Notes: a model not told the origin generated them from the letters alone. DNA of 7,917 nt from an uncultured Actinomycetes bacterium (GCA_903848435.1 CAINGG010000396.1:1-7917), one strand, 5' to 3'. Shown: positions 1-6,229, counted from the first letter of the stretch. Numbers and translations: made by a program.

Positions 1-338
1 CCCAGCAGCTCCACGACCGGCTTGCCGACGGCTCGCCCGTGCAGGTCCCACAGGGAGGTGTCGAGACCTGCCAGCGCCCGGCAGCGATAACTGCCGGGGA
101 ACTTGTGCTCGCGCTCTTGGACTACGGCGACGAGTTCGGCGATGTTCCCGGGATCCTGGCCCAGCACCCAGGGAGCTACCTGGCGATGGACGACCTGGGC
201 GGTGATGTCAGCGTTATAGGTAGACGTCTGTCCCCAGCCGAAGCTCCCATCGGTGGTCGAGATCCGCACGAAGCAGACGAACTCATCGGTGTAGGTCTCG
301 ATGCGGTTGATCAGGCCCAGGGAGCCGGGTTCGAGCAC
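1..338 (-). CDS. Enolase-superfamily (mandelate racemase/muconate lactonizing enzyme type) protein, N-terminal part, cut by window edge
   Basis: Only the first 112 codons are visible; the gene runs off the left edge. The GTG start at 338 is chosen because a full AGGAGG lies 4 nt upstream and overlaps the stop of the aldehyde dehydrogenase. The visible part matches the N-terminal capping domain of the enolase superfamily: a first beta-strand region ending in a GSFGWGQ turn (about residues 31-37), then a helical segment with HRQVAPWVLGQDP (51-63). The start of the barrel follows, with the hallmark AGLDTSLWDLHGRAVGKPV at about 90-108. Family members abstract a proton alpha to a carboxylate with Mg2+ and act as sugar-acid dehydratases, racemases or cycloisomerases. 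The metal ligands and catalytic bases lie in the missing barrel, so the reaction cannot be assigned. It is last of three tightly spaced genes after the alcohol and aldehyde dehydrogenases, so an acid as substrate is plausible (inference). Family assignment is fairly sure, subfamily unknown. Confidence 0.85.
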   Translation of the reverse strand, partial: MLEPGSLGLINRIETYTDEFVCFVRISTTDGSFGWGQTSTYNADITAQVVHRQVAPWVLGQDPGNIAELVAVVQEREHKFPGSYRCRALAGLDTSLWDLHGRAVGKPVVELL

Positions 339-342
339 GGTG

Positions 343-348
343 CCTCCT
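343..348 (-). promoter_or_regulatory. Shine-Dalgarno AGGAGG of the enolase-superfamily gene, overlapping the upstream stop codon
   Basis: On the minus strand AGGAGG occupies 348 to 343 and is followed after 4 nt (CACC) by GTG at 338. Its first two bases lie inside the TAG stop (349-347) of the aldehyde dehydrogenase, so termination and re-initiation happen at essentially the same place. This supports translational coupling and fixes the start codon. Confidence 0.75.
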
Positions 349-1807
349 AGGGCAACTTGACCATCACGTGCTTGATGCGGGTGTATTCCTCGAGAGCGTA
401 GATAGAGCGCTCCTTGGCGTGCCCGGACTGCTTGAACCCTCCCCAGGGCATCTCCGCACTGACCGCTCCGTGGTCGTTGATCCAGACCGTGCCGAAGTCC
501 AAGCGGCGGCTGGCTTCCATGGCCTTGCCAATGTCGTGGGTGAAGACCGAGGCGCCGAGGCCGTATTCGACGTCGTTGGCGGCCGCTACTGCCTCGTCCA
601 GGTCGGGCACGCGGTGCAGGGTGATCACCGGACCGAAAACCTCGCTCTGCACGATCGCACTGCTCTGTGCCACACCGGTGATGATCGTGGGCTCGAGGAA
701 GTAGCCAGCGCCCGATCGCCGGCCACCCCCGATGTGGACCGTGCCCCCCTCATCGACAGCGCGCTCGATGAAACCCAAGACACGGTCGCGGTGAGCGTCG
801 TAGGTGAGCGGGCCCATGTCGGTGGTTGGGTCTCGGGGATCGCCGACCGCGATGGATGCCACTTGACGAGCCAGGTGCTCGAGGAGCTCGTCGTAGATTC
901 CCGGCGTGACGATGACACGCGTGGCAGCGCTGCAGTCCTGACCGGCATTCCAGAAGGCCGAGTAGCGCAGGGCGGACGCGGTCGCGGCGGCATCGGCATC
1001 GTCGAGGACGATCGCGGGTGCCTTGCCCCCGAGTTCGAGGAGCACGCGCTTGAGCGAGTTTGCCGCGAGACGAGACACCTCGCGCCCTGTCACGGTCCCG
1101 CCGGTGAGCGACACGATGTCGACGTCGGGGTGGGTGACAAGAGCGGCACCGGCCGTGCTCCCGCGTCCGTTGACGACATTGAGCACACCCGCGGGCAGGA
1201 TCTCGTGCGCGAGAACTGCGAATCTCAGGGCCGTGAGGGGAGTTTGCTCGCTCGGCTTGAGCACGACGGTGTTGCCGGCGGCCAGCGCCGGCGCCACCTT
1301 CGTGATGGCGGTGAGGATGGGGTAGTTCCACGGCGTGATGAGGCCGGCCACCCCGATGGGCTCGCGACGGATCATCGAGGTGTATCCGGGGGCGTATTCG
1401 CCAGCCGCTCGGCCCTCAAGCGTGCGTCCGGCACCGGCATAAAAGCGCAGGCGGTCGGCACCGCTGGTGATCTCGCCGGAGACCACCCCGGTCGGGTGCC
1501 CCGCATCGATCGTCTCCAGGTCGCTCATGGTGCGCAGGTCCGACTCAAGGGCATCGGCCAGTGCCATGAGGCGCTCGGACCGCTGGCGGGGCGTCAGTGT
1601 GGCCCATGACGGCAGTGCGGCTCGGGCTGCTCGCACGGCGCGGTCGACGTCGGCATCGCTGGAGTCCGGGATTTTCGCGATGGCAACCTCGGTGGCGGGG
1701 TCGATGACCGGGAGTTCAGCACTGGTCTCCGCCTCCTGCCATCGATCGCCGATGAGATTTGCTGTGGGCACAAGGCTGATGAGTTCGTCAATCGAAGGTG
1801 ATGACAC
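347..1807 (-). CDS. NAD(P)-dependent aldehyde dehydrogenase, aminobutyraldehyde/betaine-aldehyde dehydrogenase-like
   Basis: This gene encodes a full-length (486 aa) cytosolic enzyme of the classical ALDH superfamily, which oxidises an aldehyde to its carboxylic acid with NAD(P)+. Visible landmarks are PWNYP with Asn161 (oxyanion site), KPSE with Lys184 (cofactor ribose/phosphate), LTGGTVTG at 235-242 in the Rossmann turn, general base Glu258 in LELGGK, nucleophile Cys292 in GQDCSA, and Glu389 in SEVFGP. The C-terminus (GGFKQSGHAKERS, then LEEYTRIKHVMVK) resembles gamma-aminobutyraldehyde dehydrogenases such as E. coli YdcW/PatD, but the true substrate is open. The GTG at 1807 is preferred. 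GGAGAGGGGG lies 6 nt upstream, and an ATG at 1936 in the same frame would add a Ser-rich stretch buried 150 bp inside the dehydrogenase gene. A GTG at 1771 is a weaker alternative with no ribosome site. The chosen start overlaps the end of the alcohol dehydrogenase by 20 bp, which fits sequential alcohol-to-acid oxidation. Confidence 0.93.
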   Translation of the reverse strand: MSSPSIDELISLVPTANLIGDRWQEAETSAELPVIDPATEVAIAKIPDSSDADVDRAVRAARAALPSWATLTPRQRSERLMALADALESDLRTMSDLETIDAGHPTGVVSGEITSGADRLRFYAGAGRTLEGRAAGEYAPGYTSMIRREPIGVAGLITPWNYPILTAITKVAPALAAGNTVVLKPSEQTPLTALRFAVLAHEILPAGVLNVVNGRGSTAGAALVTHPDVDIVSLTGGTVTGREVSRLAANSLKRVLLELGGKAPAIVLDDADAAATASALRYSAFWNAGQDCSAATRVIVTPGIYDELLEHLARQVASIAVGDPRDPTTDMGPLTYDAHRDRVLGFIERAVDEGGTVHIGGGRRSGAGYFLEPTIITGVAQSSAIVQSEVFGPVITLHRVPDLDEAVAAANDVEYGLGASVFTHDIGKAMEASRRLDFGTVWINDHGAVSAEMPWGGFKQSGHAKERSIYALEEYTRIKHVMVKLP

Positions 1808-2888
1808 TGCGCACCCCCTCTCCGCGGCGCAGGGCACCGACTGCGGAGTCAAGATCAGCCAGCCCGATGCGCTGGCCGATGAGCTCGTCGAGCTTGAGAT
1901 CGCCCGTGAGGTAGAGGTCGACCAGGCGCGGGACATCCTGGGTCAAGTCCGAGGACCCGAAGTAGCAGCCCTTGATGGCCTGCTCATTGACGAAGGGCCC
2001 CGCGTCGACGGTCAGCGTGGCCCCGTGCGCCATGAGTCCGACGAGCACCAACTCCCCGCGCGGTGCGACGGTGCGCCAGGCCTGCTGGATCGTCGCTTCG
2101 CGGCCGAGTGCCTCGAAGGCGTAGTCGACGCCGCCGACGAGGTCCTTGATGGCCGTCACGGGATCGTCGATGGAGGCGTCGATGACGTCGGTGGCGCCCA
2201 GTGAACGCGCGATCTGCAACTTCTCGGCAGTGACGTCGACGGCGACGATGCGGTCGGCTCCGGCAATCCGAGCGCCCTGCACGATATTGAGCCCCACGCC
2301 GCCGCAGCCGAACACTGCCACGGACGATCCAGGTCGAACCTTGGCGGTGTTGACCACGGAGCCGAAGCCGGTGAGCACGGCGCAACTGAGGAGGGCGGCT
2401 CGATCGAGCGGCATCTGCTCAGGAATGCGCACCACCCCGCTGGCGGGCACAACGGCGTACTCGGCGAAAGAGGACACGGTCAGGAAGTGGTGGAGTGGCT
2501 GGCCGTCCATGGAGAGCCTGCGTGTGCCGTCGAAGAGGGTACCGTCGCCCATCGCGTTGCCGGCCGTGCTGCAGAAGTTGGTGATGCCTTGTGAGCACCA
2601 GCTGCACGTGCCGCATGAGGGCACGATGCTCAGCACGACGTGGTCGCCCACGCTGACCGACGTCACACCGGCGCCGACCTCGGCGACCACCCCGGCCGCT
2701 TCGTGGCCGAGCACGGCGGGGAAGGGGACCAGGGTGCGTTTGCCGTCGATCGCGTTGACGTCGGACGCGCACAATCCGGTGGCCACGATTTTCACGAGAA
2801 CCTCGCCGGCCTTCGGTGGTGCCAAAGTCACGGTGCGGACACGGTGGGGCTGGCCAACGCCCTCGAGCACGGCTGCCTGGATCTCCAC
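1788..2888 (-). CDS. Zinc-dependent medium-chain alcohol dehydrogenase
   Basis: This is a 366-aa cytosolic MDR-family enzyme that reversibly oxidises an alcohol to an aldehyde or ketone with NAD+. Catalytic zinc ligands are Cys40 (GLCASD), His62-Glu63 (GHEAAG) and Cys169 (LLSCAVLTG). The structural zinc lobe has all four cysteines (92, 95, 98 and 106). The Rossmann motif GCGGVG is at 194-199, and Asp218 at the end of the next strand favours NAD+ over NADP+. The long lobe and the CYFGSSD segment near 308-314 fit the class III/aryl-alcohol branch; the substrate is not determinable. The GTG at 2888 is preferred over the ATG at 2924, because GGAGG lies 4 nt upstream and VEIQAAVLEG matches the usual MDR beginning. 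The upstream ATG is part of a repeated operator-like element. The gene is followed by an overlapping aldehyde dehydrogenase, consistent with a two-step oxidation. The 61-bp gap from the binding-protein gene suggests a shared or internally regulated transcript. Confidence 0.94.
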   Translation of the reverse strand: MEIQAAVLEGVGQPHRVRTVTLAPPKAGEVLVKIVATGLCASDVNAIDGKRTLVPFPAVLGHEAAGVVAEVGAGVTSVSVGDHVVLSIVPSCGTCSWCSQGITNFCSTAGNAMGDGTLFDGTRRLSMDGQPLHHFLTVSSFAEYAVVPASGVVRIPEQMPLDRAALLSCAVLTGFGSVVNTAKVRPGSSVAVFGCGGVGLNIVQGARIAGADRIVAVDVTAEKLQIARSLGATDVIDASIDDPVTAIKDLVGGVDYAFEALGREATIQQAWRTVAPRGELVLVGLMAHGATLTVDAGPFVNEQAIKGCYFGSSDLTQDVPRLVDLYLTGDLKLDELIGQRIGLADLDSAVGALRRGEGVRSVITFD

Positions 2889-2892
2889 GGGC

Positions 2893-2897
2893 CCTCC
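2893..2897 (-). promoter_or_regulatory. Shine-Dalgarno GGAGG that decides the alcohol dehydrogenase start
   Basis: GGAGG on the minus strand sits 4 nt before GTG at 2888. The alternative in-frame ATG at 2924 has only GGTGAT just ahead of it. The same GGAGG-N4-GTG layout is used by the enolase-superfamily gene at 338, which strengthens the choice. Confidence 0.65.
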
Positions 2898-2904
2898 GCC
2901 GATA

Positions 2905-2922
2905 GTTGACTGGTGCGTCAAC
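2905..2922. promoter_or_regulatory. Putative operator: perfect dyad GTTGAC-N6-GTCAAC upstream of the alcohol dehydrogenase
   Basis: Two perfect 6-bp arms are separated by 6 bp, with centres 12 bp apart, as expected for a dimeric helix-turn-helix regulator. The dyad lies in the 61-bp spacer between the binding-protein stop (2950) and the dehydrogenase GTG (2888), ending 16 nt before the start codon. The minus-strand string ATGTTGACGCACCAGTCA recurs, with one change, at 4831-4847 upstream of the binding protein and hydrolase genes. The recurrence next to two starts of one gene cluster is seen directly. The operator role is inferred, and no regulator gene lies in the window. Confidence 0.6.
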
Positions 2923-2949
2923 ATATCACCGACGGGGCCGAAAGGACTT

Positions 2950-4812
2950 CTATTCGCGGCCGTCGACTAAGGCATGCCGACGCTGGCGAATCAGAAGTAC
3001 CACCAGGACCACGATGATCACGGCGCCCCCGGCAAGCGCGGCGAAGAGCACGACCGGAATGGACGTGCTCTGCCCCTCAGGTGCGCCGGCAACGGCCGAC
3101 TCAGCGGTGGATGAGCCTTCCCCTTGGCTGATCGAGGCGTTGTCCGTGACCGGTGCGATGGAGTCCCACGACCACGTCCCGTACTGGAAGAGCAGGGCGC
3201 CGTTGTCTGCTGGCTGAGGGACAAAGCCACCGAAGCGGTCTGAGCGGTAGGCCGTTAGTTGGTAGGGGTAGAAGAGCACGAGATAAGGCATGTCGTCGAT
3301 GAGCATCTGCTGCATCTGCTGGACGATCTGAGCACGACGCGCGGGATCCGTCTGTGCTGACTGCTCTTGCCACAGAGCATCGTAGGCGGGGTTGCAGTAG
3401 AAGGAATCAGACAGCGTCGAGTAGATTGCGTCCCCATCCTTGTAGGAACGGTTGGCGCAGGTCATGGCCGACAGCATGTAGTTGGGATCAGGCTCCACAC
3501 CCCAGCCCCACTCGTAGAGGTCATAGTTGCCCTCGCCGTACTTGGAGATGATCGCGTCCGTGCTCACCATGCTGGTGGTGAGTTCAACGCCGATGTCGTT
3601 GAAGTACTCCTTGAGGAATTCCAGGATCGACGTGGAATCGGTATCGGAATCTGCGCGTCCGTACATACGGAAACTCAGTCGGTTCCCCTGTCCGTCCACT
3701 CGGATGCCATCGGGGCCCAAGCGGTAACCGGCTTCGTCGAGCAGTTGTGCTGCGCGCGCCGGATCGTATGCGGTCTGGTCAGAAGCCTGCAGGTGAAGAT
3801 CGCCATACATGGGTGGAATGATCGTGCTTCCAGGCTCTCCGAGACCTTGGAGGACTCGGTCGACCATCTCCTGTCTATCGATAGCGAGGCTCAGGGCGCG
3901 TCGGATACGCGGATCGGTCAGAAGTGGATTGCCGTCTCCGATCGGCGTGCCATCAACGAGCGCGGCGCCAGTGTTGAAGGCCACGTGGTTGAAGTACGTA
4001 TTGGTCGAGGCAACCGCGGTGATTCCGGGGACGTCGCGCAGGCTCTCCCACACTGGTGCGGTCAGGTCGGTGGCTGCATCGATCTCACCCCTTTCGAGAG
4101 CGAGGCCGAGGGAATCCGCATTGTTGTAGATCCGCCAGATCACTTCGGAGACTTTGGGTTCACCGCGAAAGTAATGGGGATTGGCCACGAATCTAATGAA
4201 CTGGCCGGGGCGCCGCTCGACCATGAGGTAAGGACCTGAGCCCACGATTGGTGCACTGGGGGTGCCCTCATTGGTGAACGTCTTTACCGCCTTCTTATCG
4301 ATGTCTTGCCACACGTGCTCAGGCAGGATGTAGACATAGAGACTCCGCATGATGGGGGATGGCTGCTTGACGTTCATGCGCACAGTCAAGTTGTCTACGA
4401 CCTCCACGGAGGTGATGCTCTCGGTATAGGCGTAGTAGTTGACCGACTCCTGCTTGCCATTCAGTATGCGATCGAATGTGTACTTGACATCCCTGGCCGT
4501 TATGGGCGTGCCATCTGACCACACCATGCCCGGACGAATGTTGTAGATCCACGAGAGTTGGTCGGGAGACTCTTCCCATGACTCGGCTAGGCCAGGCACG
4601 ACCGAGAGGTCGGCAGCTGCGTATTGGGTGAGGGTGAGGTACTCCATTTGGAAAATCTCGTAGGCAGCGCCGCTATAGCCCACGAACGGATTGGCCGAGT
4701 CAATGTCACCGAGCATGCCGAGAGTGAAGGTGCTCTCGTCGGCGGCGCGGGCGGGAGTCGCCAAGAGGATCATGGCCATGGACACCGCGAGGAGGAGTCG
4801 CCCAATGGCCAT
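2950..4812 (-). CDS. Extracellular solute-binding protein, family 5 (SBP_bac_5), C-terminally membrane-anchored
   Basis: This 620-aa protein is the substrate receptor of an oligopeptide/dipeptide-type ABC importer, a family that also carries oligosaccharides, opines and nickel complexes. The ATG at 4812 is chosen because GGAAGGA lies 6 nt upstream and it starts a clear signal peptide. That peptide has Arg5, a hydrophobic stretch from 6 to 18 and a likely cut after ARA (residue 23). A longer in-frame reading upstream crosses the divergent hydrolase gene and is not real. Family signatures are WSDGTPITARDVKYTFDR (98-115) and RRALSLAIDRQEMVDRVLQG (304-323). There is no lipobox Cys. Instead a Ser/Gly/Ala/Glu-rich linker (about 560-585) leads to a transmembrane helix (about 586-608) and a basic RQRRH tail. 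C452 and C473 could form a disulfide. No permease or ATPase genes adjoin; oxidative enzyme genes follow on the same strand. Hand-counted lines suggest lower GC than the neighbours. Confidence 0.93.
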   Translation of the reverse strand: MAIGRLLLAVSMAMILLATPARAADESTFTLGMLGDIDSANPFVGYSGAAYEIFQMEYLTLTQYAAADLSVVPGLAESWEESPDQLSWIYNIRPGMVWSDGTPITARDVKYTFDRILNGKQESVNYYAYTESITSVEVVDNLTVRMNVKQPSPIMRSLYVYILPEHVWQDIDKKAVKTFTNEGTPSAPIVGSGPYLMVERRPGQFIRFVANPHYFRGEPKVSEVIWRIYNNADSLGLALERGEIDAATDLTAPVWESLRDVPGITAVASTNTYFNHVAFNTGAALVDGTPIGDGNPLLTDPRIRRALSLAIDRQEMVDRVLQGLGEPGSTIIPPMYGDLHLQASDQTAYDPARAAQLLDEAGYRLGPDGIRVDGQGNRLSFRMYGRADSDTDSTSILEFLKEYFNDIGVELTTSMVSTDAIISKYGEGNYDLYEWGWGVEPDPNYMLSAMTCANRSYKDGDAIYSTLSDSFYCNPAYDALWQEQSAQTDPARRAQIVQQMQQMLIDDMPYLVLFYPYQLTAYRSDRFGGFVPQPADNGALLFQYGTWSWDSIAPVTDNASISQGEGSSTAESAVAGAPEGQSTSIPVVLFAALAGGAVIIVVLVVLLIRQRRHALVDGRE

Positions 4813-4884
4813 GAGAGGTCCTTCCGCCAATGTTGACGCACGAGTCAGTTTAGTGTGCACTGATCGGTCAGGGAGGTCAAGAGC
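4813..4884. promoter_or_regulatory. Divergent promoter region between the solute-binding protein and alpha/beta-hydrolase genes
   Basis: This 72-bp spacer is the only divergent gap in the window and must serve both directions. For the minus strand, TTGACC (4880-4875) and a weak CACACT (4857-4852) are 17 nt apart. That would start transcription inside the dyad at 4832-4849, as expected for a repressor site. TAAACT (4852-4847) is an alternative -10 without a good -35. For the plus strand, TTGACG (4833-4838) and TGCACT (4856-4861) are also 17 nt apart. The -10 matches are poor, so promoter positions are tentative. Ribosome sites are GGAAGGA (4825-4819, minus) and GGGAGG (4871-4876, plus). Confidence 0.5.
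4832..4849. promoter_or_regulatory. Putative operator: imperfect dyad GTTGAC-N6-GTCAGT in the divergent promoter region
   Basis: This is the second copy of the element at 2905-2922. In the plus-strand direction ATGTTGACGCACGAGTCA matches the other copy at 17 of 18 positions, including most of the non-palindromic spacer. The arms here agree at four of six positions. It lies 19 nt before the binding-protein ATG and 35 nt before the hydrolase ATG. A regulator bound here could act on both divergent genes. The match is seen in the sequence; the function is inferred. Confidence 0.55.
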
Positions 4885-5658
4885 ATGGTCTGGCGAAGGC
4901 AGGACGGGCCTCGGGTCGTGCTGTTCCTCCACGGGTACTGCTCTCCCGGCGATCCGACAGTGAGCGAAATCGAGTCGGCGGCCATCCGAGCAGGAGTACA
5001 TGTCCACGTCTTTGCGCCTACGGCGCCAACGGGACCGGATCGTGTTGATCCCTATAACCCGCGCGGGCTCCCGAGTTGGTTTCGCTACAGCACAGACCTC
5101 ACGGCGTCGGTTCCCCAACAACCGGATGACCCTCATGGACCTGATGTGCACGAGGTGCTGTACGGAACCCACGGTCTGCTTGCCTACACAGAGGCACTCG
5201 TCGACGAGTTTGGCGCAGGGGCGGTAGCGATCGTGGGCGAGTCGCAGGGCGGCGTTATGGCGGCGTTCCTCGCCATGGCCTGGACACAATCCCATCCTGA
5301 GACGGCATTGGGCGGATTGGGTCTCGTTCGAACGGCTCCGCACCCCTGGACGTGGTGTGATCTTGCTGAGGTTTCGCACGGCGTGCCGTGGCCGACCGGG
5401 GAGGGTCGGAATCCACCGTCATTGAACACGACCATCGCGGTCGTGCTTGGACAGGATGACCAAGTCTTTCGCCCCTATGCATCGCTCTATGCCCTTGGCC
5501 CACTCCTGGAGAACAACCCGGCAGTTGCTCCGAGCCTGACCGGAGCCGAGGGAGGCTCCCTCGGCAATTGTTTCGTTCGGGTGCTTGCCGAAGTCGACCA
5601 TGTCAACCAGCCCCAAGAAGTCTTCGCCACACTTTTCACCGACCTCGCTCGCGGGTAG
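4885..5658 (+). CDS. Alpha/beta hydrolase, phospholipase/carboxylesterase (acyl-protein thioesterase-like) family
   Basis: This 257-aa protein has no signal peptide, so it is probably a cytosolic serine esterase or thioesterase. The fold is recognisable from LFLHGYCSPGD (13-23, oxyanion-hole loop) and PRGLPSWFRY (59-68), which resembles the WFD region of acyl-protein thioesterases. The nucleophile elbow is GESQGG with Ser120, the acid is Asp191 or Asp192 in LGQDDQVF, and the catalytic His239 lies in VDHVNQP. The triad is therefore complete and in the usual order. The start is supported by GGGAGG 8 nt upstream. It is transcribed divergently from the solute-binding protein and shares a regulatory spacer that carries the repeated operator-like element. 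Processing of an imported ester is a possible role, but this is inference. Its 3' end overlaps the convergent tag gene by 23 bp. Confidence 0.85.
   Translation: MVWRRQDGPRVVLFLHGYCSPGDPTVSEIESAAIRAGVHVHVFAPTAPTGPDRVDPYNPRGLPSWFRYSTDLTASVPQQPDDPHGPDVHEVLYGTHGLLAYTEALVDEFGAGAVAIVGESQGGVMAAFLAMAWTQSHPETALGGLGLVRTAPHPWTWCDLAEVSHGVPWPTGEGRNPPSLNTTIAVVLGQDDQVFRPYASLYALGPLLENNPAVAPSLTGAEGGSLGNCFVRVLAEVDHVNQPQEVFATLFTDLARG
5545..5565 (-). terminator. Perfect palindrome with 10-bp arms, candidate terminator of the leftward tag transcript
   Basis: GCCGAGGGAG is followed by one central base (5555) and then its exact complement CTCCCTCGGC, giving a GC-rich stem of about 9 bp with a 3-nt loop. It lies 70 bp beyond the tag stop, inside the 3' part of the convergent hydrolase gene, where it encodes an AEGGSLG segment. 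No T-run follows on the minus strand; hairpins without a T-tract are common at actinobacterial gene ends. On the plus strand AATTGTTTCG follows, but termination there would cut the hydrolase message. The palindrome is certain, the function tentative. Confidence 0.4.
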
Positions 5659-6226
5659 ACGATCGCGCATGGCAGCCGGCCACGTGATCGTTGACCACGC
5701 CAATGGCCTGCAGGGCTGCATAGGCCGTGGTTGGGCCGAGGAAGCGCCAGCCACGGCGCTTGAGGTCCCGTGCCAGCGCGGTGGCCTCAGGCGATGTCGC
5801 CGGGATGTCCTCCTGGCGCAGGGGTGGCGTTGATGGCGTCGCGCACGCCCAGACGCGCGCGTCGAGTGCAGCGTCGCCGTCAACCTCCTGCCAGTCCCGG
5901 AGCACGCGGGCGTTGGCAATGACGGCCTCGATCTTGCCGCGGTGGCGGACGATCCCGGCATCGGCGAGCAGTCGCTGGATGTCGGACTCGTCGTACCCCG
6001 CGACAGCATCGATGTCGAAGCCGTCGAAAGCCGTGCGGAAGGCCTCGCGCTTGCGCAGGATCGTCAGCCAGGACAATCCCGACTGGAAACCCTCGAGGCT
6101 GAGCCGCTCGAAGATCGCGCGATCACCGCGCAGGGGTCGCCCCCACTCCTCGTCGTGGTAGCGGCGCAGGTCGTCGGGTGCCTCGCCCCAGGGGCATCGC
6201 GTCAGCCCATCGTGCAGGGAAGCCAT
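5636..6226 (-). CDS. tag: DNA-3-methyladenine glycosylase I
   Basis: This 196-aa protein is similar in length to E. coli Tag (187 aa). It removes 3-methyladenine from alkylated DNA, leaving an abasic site for base-excision repair. The family hallmarks are all present. RCPWG has zinc ligand Cys11 and YHDEEWG has His24. LEGFQSGLSW has Glu45 and Trp53 of the base-binding pocket, and GIVRHRGKI (91-99) lies in the helix-hairpin-helix region. NDHVAGC supplies zinc ligands His181 and Cys185. The ATG at 6226 begins 3 nt after the transporter stop with only a weak AGGTAGG upstream, suggesting translational coupling. Its 3' end overlaps the oppositely oriented hydrolase gene by 23 bp. A repair gene at the end of a sugar-uptake operon is functionally unrelated to its neighbours and may simply share their transcription. 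Confidence 0.96.
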   Translation of the reverse strand: MASLHDGLTRCPWGEAPDDLRRYHDEEWGRPLRGDRAIFERLSLEGFQSGLSWLTILRKREAFRTAFDGFDIDAVAGYDESDIQRLLADAGIVRHRGKIEAVIANARVLRDWQEVDGDAALDARVWACATPSTPPLRQEDIPATSPEATALARDLKRRGWRFLGPTTAYAALQAIGVVNDHVAGCHARSSTRERGR

Positions 6227-6229
6227 CGC

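Noticed and set aside
1274..1297. GC-rich inverted-repeat-like stretch in the aldehyde dehydrogenase gene
   Set aside because: It encodes the conserved ALAAGNT segment in GC-rich codons and has no regulatory context.
368..1609. Long plus-strand open frame (413 codons) opposite the aldehyde dehydrogenase
   Set aside because: It is the antisense shadow of a gene with intact ALDH motifs. The predicted protein is Arg/Gly/Asp-rich with no recognisable domain.
1..2888. Classical mandelate pathway (mandelate racemase with benzyl alcohol and benzaldehyde dehydrogenases)
   Set aside because: The racemase-family active site is outside the window, there is no mandelate dehydrogenase or benzoylformate decarboxylase, and the aldehyde dehydrogenase looks closer to aminobutyraldehyde enzymes. 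The assignment would be a guess.
4860..4871. Short dyad CTGA-TCGG-TCAG before the hydrolase start
   Set aside because: The arms are only 4 bp, there is no second copy, and it partly merges with the ribosome site. Chance is likely.
4813..5379. In-frame 189-codon upstream extension of the solute-binding protein
   Set aside because: It runs antisense through the hydrolase gene and precedes a normal signal peptide with its own ribosome site. It is not coding.
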